A stretch of 64,000 nucleotides of DNA from Mucilaginibacter rigui (GTDB taxonomy: Bacteria > Bacteroidota > Bacteroidia > Sphingobacteriales > Sphingobacteriaceae): NCBI RefSeq assembly GCF_014773275.1, contig NZ_JACWMW010000001.1, positions 558,001 to 622,000 of the forward strand. Direction: 5' to 3'. The position numbers and the translations under genes are program-made. The notes beneath the pieces are model-generated. The model was not told the origin of the DNA. It made no database searches and saw only the letters and a list, made by a program, of their open reading frames with translations. This document shows positions 34,289 through 44,149 of this stretch, piece after piece. Position 1 is the first letter of the stretch. Each line of letters opens with the position of its first letter.

Positions 34289-35158
34289 GGGCAATTCTAT
34301 AGGGTTGTTTATTATCCGGGTGTTGGGCGATGATGATTTTACTACATTGATAGATACTATTTTATTGGGGTCTATATCGCCCATAAATAATTTTGCCCCC
34401 CGGCGCGCGCCGGAGTTGCTGCCATGTGATGCTTTGCTAAAGCCGGCAGGATCTTTAGCCTTCGCCTCCTTTAACCTGGCCAGATCCTGCGGAGTGGTTT
34501 TAATATCGTCTGCGGGTGGTAAAATAGATTGATTTAAGTTGCTGATATCCTCGAAACCAGTAAACTTAAATTGCACTTCTTTTTTTGAGTCGGATGCTTC
34601 CAGTATTAAGCCTGGCAGGCCGTTAAGCTTCCACGGCCCGTTATGAAAGGGCAGGTCGGGGCAAAACCAGGCGGTATAATCGCGGCCTTTAAAGTGCGCG
34701 GTTGCTTTTTGCGCGTGCAGTGCGCCAAAACTCATGGTGTCTTTCTGTATAGCCCATTTAATAGTGGGTAGCGGTTCTTCAACCAGGTAATAATTAACTA
34801 TCTGCTCTTCGGTGTATAGTTTTTTGTCGTTAATGTATTGGTAATACTCTTCGTTTGATACCAGCCCCGGGCTGGTAATGGTAAGGTTAAGTCGGTTAGG
34901 GTCAGTAGCTGTTTTTACCTGGTTAGCAATTTGGTTGGCCATCATTTCTTCCTGTTGTTGCTTGGTTAAGCTGCGATAGGCACTTGCATTGCGCCCCAGC
35001 AGTAAAACCATATTTTCGGTATAAGGCTTGTTCCTGTAGGTTGTGTCCCTAAGGTGGATGAATTCGTAAGTGGCTTTGCCGATAGCCACATCCGTTTTTT
35101 GCGCAGAGCAAACTGCTGCAGAAAATAATACCGAGGCAGAGAAGAGTACTTTTTTCAT
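34277..35158 (-). CDS. GLPGLI family protein
   Basis: A 293-residue exported protein with a signal peptide (FSAAVCSAQ, end near residue 20). It carries the family-defining sequence WKLNGLPGLILEASDSKKE (about 176-194). GLPGLI proteins are found almost only in Bacteroidota and their function is unknown. They are often encoded beside TonB-dependent receptors, but here the neighbours are unrelated. The position of the GLPGLI motif and the length of about 290 are usual. Confidence 0.93.
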   Translation of the reverse strand: MKKVLFSASVLFSAAVCSAQKTDVAIGKATYEFIHLRDTTYRNKPYTENMVLLLGRNASAYRSLTKQQQEEMMANQIANQVKTATDPNRLNLTITSPGLVSNEEYYQYINDKKLYTEEQIVNYYLVEEPLPTIKWAIQKDTMSFGALHAQKATAHFKGRDYTAWFCPDLPFHNGPWKLNGLPGLILEASDSKKEVQFKFTGFEDISNLNQSILPPADDIKTTPQDLARLKEAKAKDPAGFSKASHGSNSGARRGAKLFMGDIDPNKIVSINVVKSSSPNTRIINNPIELPEKK

Positions 35159-35245
35159 TGATCTATAAATAAGCGAGTTTATAAAACTAAATATTTAGTT
35201 TGAATATACCTCATCTATTTATAAATATGTATTAGGGAGGGGAAG

Positions 35246-35698
35246 CTAAATCAGCCTGTCGTCAAAGGTAAAGGGATGGGTATTTAGGATTTTTACCTTT
35301 TTGATATCAGGGTGCCATGGGTTAAGCAGGTAGTTATATTCTTCGGGTACAACAGACGACGGCACCTTCATCATCAGGTATTTAGTTTCTTTGATGAATT
35401 GGTTACCCAAGGTTTTAAGTTCGGCAGGCGATGAGGCATCTTGCCAGTTATCGGGCAGTGTTTTTACGTCGAGCGTTAAAATGCTGTTATTGGGTACCTC
35501 TACTTCGGCAACGCAAAAGTTATCGGGCAGTAAAAGCGGGGGAAGGTGTACAAGTACTTCCAACACGGCTAATGCCCGTGATGACGCCATGTAAACCATT
35601 GATTTGCCCTCACTGTTCCAGCGCCCGCCATAAAGGCGCGCACCGGTGCCGCTTAAATCTTGAATGTATGTACAGTTAGCAATACGATACAGTATCAT
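35246..35698 (-). CDS. RES-domain toxin
   Basis: A 150-residue RES-family toxin. The signature residues are visible: Arg26 in YGGRWNSEGK, Glu47 in ALAVLEVLVH and the Ser pair at 114-115 in KVPSSVVPEEYN, followed by LLNPWHP. RES toxins degrade NAD+, arresting growth when not bound by their antitoxin. The start codon directly abuts the stop of the Xre antitoxin gene, so the two are translationally coupled, with the antitoxin first, as in known MbcT/MbcA and similar pairs. Confidence 0.92.
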   Translation of the reverse strand: MILYRIANCTYIQDLSGTGARLYGGRWNSEGKSMVYMASSRALAVLEVLVHLPPLLLPDNFCVAEVEVPNNSILTLDVKTLPDNWQDASSPAELKTLGNQFIKETKYLMMKVPSSVVPEEYNYLLNPWHPDIKKVKILNTHPFTFDDRLI

Positions 35699-36193
35699 TT
35701 ATGCAAAAATGCCGTGTTCAATGCGGCCAAGCTCTTTAAAAACCATATCAAACCCTGCCGAGGTATCAAGAATGGTGACAGGGGCTTCGCCTTTAAATAC
35801 AAAGCTTGGCGCTTTTACCCAAAGTTTAAATTTATCCATCGAACCAAAAACTTCTTCGCCGCGGGTATACAGGCGGGCAAGCTCAACAGCCTTTTCGGCG
35901 TACTCTGTTTTAATGATGGCGTCATCCTCGTAGCGTTGTAAAGTGCGTTCAGAGATATGCAAAATGTTGGATAACTCCTGGATGTTTAAAGATATTTTTT
36001 TTGCTAACGCAAGTAAGGCCTTTTTGGGAAATCCCTGGCGCGCCAGTTTAATAATGTCAAAATCAGAAGATGTTGTGGCAGTTTTTGCGCCACCCAATAA
36101 ATTATAAAACGGGGTTGATGATACCTGGGTAATATACATTGCCATAGGTTCATTAACCTCGTTTTTTGCAGTATGTTTTATTTTGTACGACAT
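35699..36193 (-). CDS. Xre/MbcA/ParS-type antitoxin
   Basis: A 164-residue antitoxin with an N-terminal Xre-like helix-turn-helix (about 45-95, with LALAKKISLNIQELSNILHI and SERTLQRYED). The C-terminal DUF2384 region (about 100-164, with GEEVFGSMDKFKLWVKAPSF) binds the toxin. It neutralises the RES toxin and probably represses its own promoter. An 8-bp inverted repeat (CGACATTT-N17-AAATGTCG, 36188-36220) spans its start codon and -7 element, which suits autoregulation. Confidence 0.9.
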   Translation of the reverse strand: MSYKIKHTAKNEVNEPMAMYITQVSSTPFYNLLGGAKTATTSSDFDIIKLARQGFPKKALLALAKKISLNIQELSNILHISERTLQRYEDDAIIKTEYAEKAVELARLYTRGEEVFGSMDKFKLWVKAPSFVFKGEAPVTILDTSAGFDMVFKELGRIEHGIFA

Positions 36194-36230
36194 TTATACA
36201 AATATAATTACAAAATGTCGGATAATCCAA
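36188..36230 (-). promoter_or_regulatory. Promoter and candidate operator of the toxin-antitoxin operon
   Basis: CGACATTT (36188-36195) and AAATGTCG (36213-36220) are perfect complements 17 nt apart. Between them lies CAAATATA (36199-36206), the -7 TATATTTG on the coding strand, with a CAA (-33 TTG) at 36228-36230, spacing 21 nt. The antitoxin start codon (36191-36193) lies inside the left half-site. Confidence 0.65.
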
Positions 36231-36231
36231 A

Positions 36232-37515
36232 TTATTTTACAACAATTAAAAAGTAATTTCTTTTACCTTTTTGCGCTATTAAGTACTTGTTATTAATAAG
36301 GTTGGCAACGGTATAAACATCATCAGGGGTATTTACTTTTTCTTTGTTGATAGCTACGCCACCGCCCTGTATCATTTTCTTAGCTTCGCCTTTTGACGGG
36401 AATACAGCGGTTTTAGCAGCTAACAAATCTGATACGTTTATACCTGCTTCAATATCGCTTTTTGCTATCGTAAAGTTAGGCACGCCGCTAAATATGGCTA
36501 ATATTTCTTCGTTATCCAGCTCGCTTAAAAACTCGATACCGGTATTGCCAAATAAAAACTCGGTTGATTTGATAGCCTTTTCAAAACCAGCCTCGCCATG
36601 TACACGCAGGGTTATATCTTTCGCCAAAGCTTTTTGCAGTACACGGGTGTGTGGTGCTGCATCATGCTCGGTTTCCATCGCTTCAATAACCTCACGCTCA
36701 AATAACGTAAATATGCGAATGTACGCCTTTGCATCAATATCGGTAGTGTTGAGCCAAAACTGGTAAAACTGGTATGGTGATGTACGTACAGGATCCAACC
36801 ATACCGCGCCGCTTTCGGTTTTACCGAATTTTGTGCCGTCCGCTTTTTTAATCAATTGGGTGGTTAAAGCGTAAGCTTCACCCTGGTCCTTACGGCGAAT
36901 TAGTTCTGTGCCGGTAACAATGTTACCCCACTGGTCGCTGCCGCCCATTTGTAATACGCAGTTATTATTTTTCCACAGGTAGTAAAAATCATACCCTTGT
37001 ACCAACTGGTAAGTAAATTCGGTGAACGACATGCCGGTGTCGCCTTCCAGTCGTTTTTTAACCGAATCCTTCGCCATCATATAATTAACGGTAAGGTGCT
37101 TGCCTACATCGCGGATAAAATCAAGGAACGTGAAGTTTTTAAACCAATCGTAATTATTAACCATTTGGGCGCTATTGGCGCCGCTGTTAAAGTCGAGAAA
37201 TTTTTCAAGTTGTGCCTGCACCGATTTAAGGTTGTGGTTCAGCACATCCTCGCTCAGTAAATTACGCTCGGCCGATTTGCCTGATGGGTCGCCCACCATA
37301 CCCGTAGCGCCACCAACTAAAGCATAAGGTTTATGGCCTGCGCGCTGAAAATGGATCAGTGTCATGATCTGGGTTAAATGGCCTACGTGCAATGAATCGG
37401 CAGTAGGGTCAAAACCAATATAGCCCGAAGCCATACCTTTGTTCAACAGTTCTTCGGTGCCGGGCATAATATCATGCAGCATTCCTCTCCAGCGTAATTC
37501 TTCAACAAAATTCAT
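36232..37515 (-). CDS. tyrS: Tyrosyl-tRNA synthetase
   Basis: A 427-residue class I aminoacyl-tRNA synthetase charging tRNA-Tyr. The HIGH-like motif is H43-V-G-H46 in [10 protein letters not shown]. Tyrosine recognition includes [10 protein letters not shown] and [13 protein letters not shown]. The KMSKS-like motif is KFGKTESG (about residue 230). The C-terminal S4-like RNA-binding domain (about 355-427) ends in [11 protein letters not shown]. Length and motifs are those of the normal bacterial TyrRS type 1. It is a housekeeping gene, with a -7 element TATCTTTG 35 bp upstream. Confidence 0.97.
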   Translation of the reverse strand: MNFVEELRWRGMLHDIMPGTEELLNKGMASGYIGFDPTADSLHVGHLTQIMTLIHFQRAGHKPYALVGGATGMVGDPSGKSAERNLLSEDVLNHNLKSVQAQLEKFLDFNSGANSAQMVNNYDWFKNFTFLDFIRDVGKHLTVNYMMAKDSVKKRLEGDTGMSFTEFTYQLVQGYDFYYLWKNNNCVLQMGGSDQWGNIVTGTELIRRKDQGEAYALTTQLIKKADGTKFGKTESGAVWLDPVRTSPYQFYQFWLNTTDIDAKAYIRIFTLFEREVIEAMETEHDAAPHTRVLQKALAKDITLRVHGEAGFEKAIKSTEFLFGNTGIEFLSELDNEEILAIFSGVPNFTIAKSDIEAGINVSDLLAAKTAVFPSKGEAKKMIQGGGVAINKEKVNTPDDVYTVANLINNKYLIAQKGKRNYFLIVVK

Positions 37516-37549
37516 CTTGTATATTTTAAAACCGATTTCATCGGGATGG

Positions 37550-37557
37550 CAAAGATA
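37550..37557 (-). promoter_or_regulatory. Putative -7 element of tyrS (TATCTTTG)
   Basis: CAAAGATA on the plus strand, 35 bp upstream of the tyrS start. Confidence 0.55.
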
Positions 37558-37691
37558 ATAGAATAATTATTTGGTGAGTAACTGTTAAAATAGAGTTATT
37601 AAACCGTCATGATTTTATAATATCTGTAAGCCGCTTTAAACTTTAGCCCGATTTTTGTATTTTGTTCAAAACAGACGTTTCAACGCCTTTT

Positions 37692-38381
37692 ATGAATTTT
37701 CTTTCTCATTATTATTTCGACCGGGATAACATCAACTGTTACTTTATCTTAGGAACAGTACTGCCCGATCTTTTAAAAAATGCCGACAAAACAATTGTTT
37801 TGCATCCCGAGCATTTAGTACATGCCGATGCCCGTGTAAATTCAATTATACAAGGATGGAATAAGCACCTGCTGGTTGATAAGTATTTCCACTCTGCCGA
37901 TTTTTTCCTAACCCACTCGCATACCCTCAAAACCCTGCTTGCACCTGTTATTACCGAATCGCCGGTTAAACCTTTCTTTTTGGGTCATATCGCAATTGAG
38001 CTGATATTGGATAACCTGCTTATTACAACCGATGAAATAAACGTAGGTGAGTTTTACGATCACATTGATAGTTGCGAAGATGATGTTATCCGCGAGTTTT
38101 TAGATTTTGCCGGTATGAAAAACCCCGATGTATTCTTCAGGTTTCATGCCGAATTTAAGCGCAGCCGATATTTAAACACCTATATTAATATAGAGCAGAT
38201 AACGTATGCCTTAAAACGGATCTGCATGCGCATATGGCGCAACCCCTTTACCCCGCAGCAAGAGTCGCAAATGACTGGCATCCTGCTCAAATACAGGCTT
38301 GGTTTAATAGCTGATTTTATGAGCATTTATAACGAAATAGGATTGAAGTTGCATACAGGTGAAACAAACAGGCATAACTAA
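37692..38381 (+). CDS. AcpH-like (ACP phosphodiesterase/DUF479-type) protein
   Basis: A 229-residue mostly helical protein. The start MNFLSHYYFD and the following ILGTVLPDL are like the N-terminus of AcpH-type proteins (M-N-F-L-A-H...GNLLADF). Conserved His/Asp positions include HKHLLVD-like KHLLVDKYFHS and LGHIAIELILDNLL, as in HD-related helical hydrolases. AcpH removes phosphopantetheine from acyl carrier protein, but similarity by eye is limited and another phosphohydrolase is possible. The ATG at 37692 is chosen for that N-terminal match. Confidence 0.6.
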   Translation: MNFLSHYYFDRDNINCYFILGTVLPDLLKNADKTIVLHPEHLVHADARVNSIIQGWNKHLLVDKYFHSADFFLTHSHTLKTLLAPVITESPVKPFFLGHIAIELILDNLLITTDEINVGEFYDHIDSCEDDVIREFLDFAGMKNPDVFFRFHAEFKRSRYLNTYINIEQITYALKRICMRIWRNPFTPQQESQMTGILLKYRLGLIADFMSIYNEIGLKLHTGETNRHN

Positions 38382-38522
38382 ACTCCCCATCTTGTCAAAA
38401 AAGTAGTGCGTACTGGCTCTTTAGCGCCGGCTTATCTCAAAAAGCGTTAATTTTTTCAATAAAAGTGCTTAAAACTCAATAATTAACACTAAAAATATTT
38501 TTATCTATATAAATTATATCCG

Positions 38523-38530
38523 TACCTTTG
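38523..38530 (+). promoter_or_regulatory. -7 element of rpsA (TACCTTTG)
   Basis: Exact TAnnTTTG match 42 bp before the rpsA start, with a TTA at the expected -33 spacing. The leader holds AAAAAGGAG just before the start region, a fair purine-rich ribosome site. Confidence 0.7.
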
Positions 38531-38572
38531 CAGTCCCAAACGAGCGTTGGGAAAAAGGAGTAAAATTTATTA

Positions 38573-40582
38573 ATGGCAAAAAAACAAGAAGCAGAAAAAG
38601 AATTAAAAGCAAAGCAAGCTGAGCTGGATACAGTTACGGCAACTGCTGAGAAAGAAACAATTGAATCAGAAGCTGATTCAATATCAATTGAAGACATCAA
38701 GTCACAAATCGCAGCAACACCTGATCAGGATTTTGACTGGGATGCAGATGACAAGAAATTTGGTAACTACAGCGATAGCGACCGTGAGAAATTAGAAAAA
38801 CTTTATGATGGAACATTCAGCTCTATCACTAAAGGCGAAATTATCACTGGTACAGTTGTAAACATCAATAACAAAGATGTGGTATTAAACATCGGATTTA
38901 AATCTGACGGTTTAGTATCTGTTTCTGAGTTCCGTGATACACCAGACCTTAAAGTTGGTGATACAGTTGAAGTATTTGTAGAATCACAGGAAGATGCTAA
39001 CGGTCAGTTAGTATTATCTCGTAAACGTGCAAAAACTCAAAAATCATGGGAGCGCATTAATTCGGCTCTGGATAACGATGAGATCATCACAGGCTTTGTA
39101 AAAAGCCGTACTAAAGGTGGTTTAATTGTAGATATTATGGGCGTTGAAGCCTTCTTACCAGGTTCACAGATCGATATCAAACCAATCCGTGATTACGATG
39201 TGTACGTTGGTAAAACAATGGAATTTAAAGTTGTTAAGATAAACCACGAGTTTAAAAACGTTGTGGTATCGCACAAAGTGCTTATCGAAGACGATTTGGA
39301 AAACCAAAAAACCGAAATCGTGGCCAAACTTGAAAAAGGCCAGGTATTGGAAGGTACTGTTAAAAACATTACCGACTTTGGTGTATTTATTGACCTTGGT
39401 GGTGTTGACGGTTTACTGCACATTACAGATATTTCTTGGGGTCGTATCGAGCATCCAAGAGAAGTTCTTGCATTGGATCAGAAGATCAACGTTGTTGTTT
39501 TGGATTTTGATGACGAGAAAAAACGTATCGCTTTAGGTTTAAAACAACTTACCCCACACCCTTGGCAGTCATTGGATGAAAACATCCAGATCGGCTCTAA
39601 AGTAAAAGGTAAAATTGTAACCGTTGCTGATTACGGCGCGTTCTTAGAAATTATCCCGGGTGTTGAAGGTTTGATCCATGTGTCAGAAATGTCATGGTCT
39701 CAAAACCTGCGTAACCCTCAGGAATTTCTGAAAGTTGGCGACGAAGTTGAAGCCCAGGTATTAACCTTAGACCGCGACGAACGCAAAATGAGTTTAGGTA
39801 TCAAACAATTGACTCCTGACCCATGGCAAAACGCAGGCGAGAAATACGCCATTGGTACTCAGCACCTTGCTACAGTTAAAAATATGACCAACTTTGGCGT
39901 GTTTGTTGAACTGGAAGACGGAATTGACGGCCTTATACACATCTCTGACCTATCATGGTCTAAAAAAGTAAACCACCCTAACGAATTTACTAAGGTTGGC
40001 GAAAAATTAGACGTAGTAGTTCTGGAGCTTGATATCGATAACCGTAAATTAAGCTTAGGCCACAAACAGCTTGAAGAAAACCCTTGGGATACTTTTGAAA
40101 CCATCTTCACTATTGATTCAATACATGAAGGTACCGTGTTAAAAGTAACTGATAAAGGTGCTATCGTAGCGTTACCTTATGGTGTTGAAGGCTTCTGCCC
40201 AACTAAACACCTGGTAAGAGAAGATGGTAAATCAGTTAAAGCTGAAGAAACCGCTGAGTTTAAAATCATTGAGTTTAACAAAGAGAACAAGCGTATTGTA
40301 ATTTCACACTCACGTATATGGGAAGAAGCTCGTGCTGATGCTCGTGTTCAGGAGTTCGAAAACCGTAAAAAGGAAGCAAAATCTGCTAATAACGCGGTTA
40401 AGAAAGTGAAAGAATCAGTAGAGAAATCAACTTTAGGCGACCTTAGCGTTCTTGCTCAGTTAAAAGAGCAGATGGAAGGTGCAGAAAGCAAAGCGGCTAA
40501 AAAGCCTGCTGCTGCTCCTGCTGCTAAAAAAGCTGAACCGGAATCTGAAGCTCCTGCTGCTGAAGAAACCGAAGAAGTTTAA
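38573..40582 (+). CDS. rpsA: 30S ribosomal protein S1
   Basis: A 669-residue ribosomal protein S1 with six S1 (OB-fold) RNA-binding repeats over about 95-610. Repeat cores include GTVVNINNKDVVLNIGFKSD, GTVKNITDFGVFIDLGGVDG, GKIVTVADYGAFLEIIPGVE and ATVKNMTNFGVFVELEDG. An acidic N-terminal extension (about 1-75) and a Lys/Ala/Glu-rich tail (about 600-669) flank them, as is usual in Bacteroidota. It recruits mRNAs to the 30S subunit. Codon use is biased and uniform (GGT, AAA, GAA), as for a highly expressed gene. It is a single-gene unit with a clear promoter and terminator. Confidence 0.97.
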   Translation: MAKKQEAEKELKAKQAELDTVTATAEKETIESEADSISIEDIKSQIAATPDQDFDWDADDKKFGNYSDSDREKLEKLYDGTFSSITKGEIITGTVVNINNKDVVLNIGFKSDGLVSVSEFRDTPDLKVGDTVEVFVESQEDANGQLVLSRKRAKTQKSWERINSALDNDEIITGFVKSRTKGGLIVDIMGVEAFLPGSQIDIKPIRDYDVYVGKTMEFKVVKINHEFKNVVVSHKVLIEDDLENQKTEIVAKLEKGQVLEGTVKNITDFGVFIDLGGVDGLLHITDISWGRIEHPREVLALDQKINVVVLDFDDEKKRIALGLKQLTPHPWQSLDENIQIGSKVKGKIVTVADYGAFLEIIPGVEGLIHVSEMSWSQNLRNPQEFLKVGDEVEAQVLTLDRDERKMSLGIKQLTPDPWQNAGEKYAIGTQHLATVKNMTNFGVFVELEDGIDGLIHISDLSWSKKVNHPNEFTKVGEKLDVVVLELDIDNRKLSLGHKQLEENPWDTFETIFTIDSIHEGTVLKVTDKGAIVALPYGVEGFCPTKHLVREDGKSVKAEETAEFKIIEFNKENKRIVISHSRIWEEARADARVQEFENRKKEAKSANNAVKKVKESVEKSTLGDLSVLAQLKEQMEGAESKAAKKPAAAPAAKKAEPESEAPAAEETEEV

Positions 40583-40602
40583 TCTTTTAAAGTTTACATA
40601 CA

Positions 40603-40636
40603 AAGCCCTTCCGAGCAATCGGAAGGGCTTTTTTTA
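40603..40636 (+). terminator. rpsA terminator
   Basis: A perfect 12-bp stem AAGCCCTTCCGA/TCGGAAGGGCTT (40603-40614 and 40619-40630) with loop GCAA, followed by a T-run. Confidence 0.95.
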
Positions 40637-40674
40637 TGCCTGATATCTTGTTAGGATAGGGTTTATGGGATAGT

Positions 40675-43479
40675 TCAGTTAATAGCTTTATTATCAACTT
40701 TTAATTTTAGGGTTTGTACGCCGAAATGCCCAAGCATATCTGTACCCTCAAAATTTACAGTGTAGGTCGATGGCTTATCGGCCGTATAGAAGGATAGGGT
40801 TGCTTTGCCATTTTCGTCGGTTATTAAACTGGGCTCCCAGTGTATTGTTGCACGGTTTACCTGGTTATCGTAAGTATTGTTCACTGTATAACGTGGTTTG
40901 TAAAACTGCCTTGCTTTATAGGCTGTTTCGGGCCGGTAAACGTATATGCCTGATGGCGAACTGGTGGCTGGCCCGTTCCCCCCGCGGGTTTGGATAACCA
41001 AATACGCCACTACATCTTTAAGGCCCCGGCTATAAGCGTGGTATACAACAATTTGCTTTACATCTGCCGCTAAAAGCCCTGTTAAATACGATTTTAAAAA
41101 GTTAAAATGGTTATTCGGTACATTCGTCATGGTATAAAACCTTGCCACGTTAATACCGTCTATAATAAACCATATAACAGCGTTACCATTCATCAGGAAA
41201 TTGCTGTTAGGGTTTCCTCTGTATCCGGTTACTACCTTAAAACCTTTTTGGTTGGCAAGCAGGTAATCGTAAAGATTTTGCCGTCCGGCTTTTATGAGTT
41301 GTTTTTCATCTATAAGCGCATCATAAAAATCAATGTCATCGCCGTTGGCATCTTTTAATGTTGTGGTGCGTTTGGCATTAACTTTTACCTCACCCAGCAG
41401 TGTACCCTTAACATCTCCCAAAGCTATTTTTGCTGATGCCTGTTTATTGGCCGTATTATTTTCATAATATTTTAGCAAAGTGTTATCGGTATTAATAAAC
41501 CAGGGCATTAAAGGGGTAGTGTACAGCGGCAATTTTCCCGCCTGTTTTATTTCGTCAACATATATTTCACCGCCAAAAGTGCTGCCCTTTTTGTTATTTA
41601 CCTTAACCGTATATATTACCGAATCAAGGTACGGGATATTATCAAAAAAAAACCGCCCGTTTTTACCGCTTACAGTATCCATCACCATCAAAGTTTCTTT
41701 GTTTGATAACAGTAAGGTTACTTTGGCCTTGTCGATAGGCTTTTTAAACATACCATATAAACTACCACTTAGCATATTACTTGTTTCGGGTAAAAATCGT
41801 GGCTCTTTTATGGGGTGGGCAAGGTTATCCCAGTTAAAACCCGTCCACCCCTGTGTTAGCAGCAGGTCATCCAGCGCCGGGGTGGTTTCTGCATTATTAC
41901 CCGTAAAATACCAGCCCGGTTCTTCAATGTTTCCCTTTAGTTCGGATGCCAGCAGCATATTGCTTAAAATATTATTGCCATAGGGAGAGGTTTTTACCTG
42001 GGCGTCGTCGGTAACTGCCGCTGTAAAAACACTGTTACGGGCAGGGTTGCCATCGGGGTTAAGCACGGTAACGCCTATGGCTACACTATCTTTGGGCTGG
42101 TAGGTGAGTTTATGGGCCACCGGGGTAATGGCAAGCCTGTCGTGCCGGTCAATAAATACCTTGCGTTCATTTAGTGGGATGCCTGCATCATCAATTACGG
42201 TAAAGTTTACAATGCCGGTAACAAACTTGCTTTTGGGGAGGCTTACGTTGTAGTAGCCTTTGTTTAAGTTAAAAACAGTGCCAAAGTAAATGGTGTCTTT
42301 TGCCTGGCTTACAAGGTTATAGGTTTTGTTTTGAGCAGCTACATCGGCAGTGGCGCTAATGTAAATATTAACGGTATCAGCCTTAGATATATTATCGATC
42401 CTAAAACCAATGCCTTTTGCATTTATCTGTGGCAACGCTATGGTTTTAATGTTGCCCGCATATTTAACCTGCGCGCGGTAAACCTCGTTGGCTAAAGGTA
42501 CCATTCTAAAATTGCCCATACCGTTATGTGCCGATTGAAACCCACCCACTTCGCGGTTCTTACTATCAACAATTACGCCCGATACATTTATACCCATTCC
42601 ATCCTCGCCGACGACTTTAAAGGCTATCTTATTAAGCAGCCCGGCAATCAGGTTACCTCCCTCTGGCATAAATTGCACATCAATGTTTTGCGTTTCGCCA
42701 CCAGGATAAAAGGGGAAACTTTGTCGGTTTTTTTTATCGGCGCTGTTTTGCAAAACCAGTTTTAAATTACGGGTATCGGCATTTGCAGGGAGAGTCCAAC
42801 TGGTTTTAAAAGTGCCCTGGTCTGATGTGGTGAAGGCTTTTTTAAATACCGTTTTATTGCCATTTACAAGTAGCAGCTGTACATCGGTGTACATCACCGG
42901 GCTGTTTTTGGTATCATTTAATTGCACGGCCAGGGTAACTTCTTTGCCACCGGGCGTGGTTTTTACGGAGTGCTGCTCGCTTATGAGCCAGTTGTTTTTG
43001 CTGTCGTTGCCAATATAAAATCGTCTATGAAAAAATTGCTCCTCGCCAAAATTTTGCATCCAGTTTGTATAGGCGCGCAGGGTATACCCGCCATCCATCA
43101 GTCCGTTTGCCGACAGCTTAAAATCACCTTCGCCTAAACCATTTACAACAGGTATAATGAGCCTGTCGGTAACTCGGCTGCTATCATTTATCAGTTCTAC
43201 ATAAACCTTATTGCTGATGGGCGATGGCTGCCTGTTTGATGCATTTACCAGGTAAACCTTAAACCATAATGTGTCGCCGGTAAAATAGTTTGGCTTATCT
43301 AAAACCAGGTGCAGTTTTTCTGATGGCAGGCGTTCCTGGTACTGCTCTATTTTGCTTACAATATCTTTAACCCCTGTTGGTTTGCTTTGAGCAATAGCTT
43401 CACCATGCCACAAAATCATCATGAGGATATAGCAGTTAATAATGGAGAAAAAGCGGAGAGAGGTTTTTTTGCAGCGCAT
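40675..43479 (-). CDS. Large exported MG2-domain/TonB-plug-like surface protein
   Basis: About 934 residues from the chosen ATG (complement of 43477-43479), followed by a hydrophobic signal segment (FFSIINCYILMMILWHGEAI). The early part carries an MG2 (macroglobulin-type) domain (YQERLPSEKLHLVLDKPNYF and then TGDTLWFKVYLVNAS). Further bacterial Ig-like repeats follow. The C-terminal third has a plug-like segment (NSNFLMNGNAVIWFIIDG, QIVVYHAY, YLVIQTRGG). No thioester CxEQ motif is seen, so it is not an active alpha-2-macroglobulin. Such proteins are common in Bacteroidota with no firm function; a surface or outer-membrane role is inferred. An upstream ATG 18 codons earlier is possible. Confidence 0.8.
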   Translation of the reverse strand: MRCKKTSLRFFSIINCYILMMILWHGEAIAQSKPTGVKDIVSKIEQYQERLPSEKLHLVLDKPNYFTGDTLWFKVYLVNASNRQPSPISNKVYVELINDSSRVTDRLIIPVVNGLGEGDFKLSANGLMDGGYTLRAYTNWMQNFGEEQFFHRRFYIGNDSKNNWLISEQHSVKTTPGGKEVTLAVQLNDTKNSPVMYTDVQLLLVNGNKTVFKKAFTTSDQGTFKTSWTLPANADTRNLKLVLQNSADKKNRQSFPFYPGGETQNIDVQFMPEGGNLIAGLLNKIAFKVVGEDGMGINVSGVIVDSKNREVGGFQSAHNGMGNFRMVPLANEVYRAQVKYAGNIKTIALPQINAKGIGFRIDNISKADTVNIYISATADVAAQNKTYNLVSQAKDTIYFGTVFNLNKGYYNVSLPKSKFVTGIVNFTVIDDAGIPLNERKVFIDRHDRLAITPVAHKLTYQPKDSVAIGVTVLNPDGNPARNSVFTAAVTDDAQVKTSPYGNNILSNMLLASELKGNIEEPGWYFTGNNAETTPALDDLLLTQGWTGFNWDNLAHPIKEPRFLPETSNMLSGSLYGMFKKPIDKAKVTLLLSNKETLMVMDTVSGKNGRFFFDNIPYLDSVIYTVKVNNKKGSTFGGEIYVDEIKQAGKLPLYTTPLMPWFINTDNTLLKYYENNTANKQASAKIALGDVKGTLLGEVKVNAKRTTTLKDANGDDIDFYDALIDEKQLIKAGRQNLYDYLLANQKGFKVVTGYRGNPNSNFLMNGNAVIWFIIDGINVARFYTMTNVPNNHFNFLKSYLTGLLAADVKQIVVYHAYSRGLKDVVAYLVIQTRGGNGPATSSPSGIYVYRPETAYKARQFYKPRYTVNNTYDNQVNRATIHWEPSLITDENGKATLSFYTADKPSTYTVNFEGTDMLGHFGVQTLKLKVDNKAIN

Positions 43480-43573
43480 ATTATAAGTGGTACAAGTAAT
43501 GTTAAATTTAATAAATTGACCTTTCATTTTCAACTAATGTGTATTCGCTATTCTACAAATCAGCAAAAAAAAT

Positions 43574-43581
43574 TACCTTTG
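43574..43581 (+). promoter_or_regulatory. -7 element of pyrR (TACCTTTG)
   Basis: Exact consensus match 18 bp upstream of the pyrR ATG at 43600. No -33 TTG at the right distance. Confidence 0.6.
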
Positions 43582-43599
43582 CCCAAATCCACCCTTACG

Positions 43600-44148
43600 A
43601 TGCAAAACTTAACGCTGCTCGACGGTCAAAAATTTCAAATAACAATTCAGCGTTTATGTCGTCAATTAATTGAAAATCATAACGATTTTTCAGGTTCTGT
43701 TTTAATTGGCATACAGCCACGCGGCATTTACCTGGCTAAACGCGTAGCCGAAGAATTAAGAAAGATACTACCGGAAAGTAAAATAGAACAGGGCGACCTG
43801 GATATCACCTTTTACCGCGACGATTTTCGCCGCCAGGGCTCACCGTTGGTGCCTAACCAAACCAAAATAAATTTTATTATTGAAGGTAAGAAGGTAATTA
43901 TGATGGACGATGTACTGTGGACAGGTCGTACCATCCGCGCCGCTATGGATGCCATGCAGGCATTTGGCAGGCCCGAGAAGGTGGAACTGCTGGCACTGGT
44001 TGATCGCCGCTATTCACGCCATATTCCCGTAGCAGCAGATTATGTTGGTATAGAGGTTGATTCTATCGCATCGCAAAAAGTAGTAGTAAGCTGGAAGGAA
44101 ACCGACGGCGAGGACAGGATTGTACTGGTATCAGAGGCAAATAATTAA
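43600..44148 (+). CDS. pyrR: PyrR bifunctional protein (pyrimidine regulator/uracil phosphoribosyltransferase)
   Basis: A 182-residue type I phosphoribosyltransferase. The PRPP loop is VIMMDDVLWTGRTIRAAMDA (about 104-123), and SVLIGIQPRGIYLAKRVAEE precedes it. GDLDITFYRDDFRR (about 65-78) is a PyrR-type segment. In Gram-positive bacteria PyrR binds pyr mRNA, but in other phyla it may act only as an enzyme. Here it directly precedes pyrB with a 93-bp gap, no attenuator hairpin visible, so RNA control is not supported. The start at 43600 follows a matching promoter. Confidence 0.93.
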   Translation: MQNLTLLDGQKFQITIQRLCRQLIENHNDFSGSVLIGIQPRGIYLAKRVAEELRKILPESKIEQGDLDITFYRDDFRRQGSPLVPNQTKINFIIEGKKVIMMDDVLWTGRTIRAAMDAMQAFGRPEKVELLALVDRRYSRHIPVAADYVGIEVDSIASQKVVVSWKETDGEDRIVLVSEANN

Positions 44149-44149
44149 A

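Noticed and set aside
43387..43599. Longer N-terminus for PyrR
   Set aside because: The 71 additional codons lie opposite the MG2 gene's start and show no PyrR-like sequence, while a promoter sits just before 43600.
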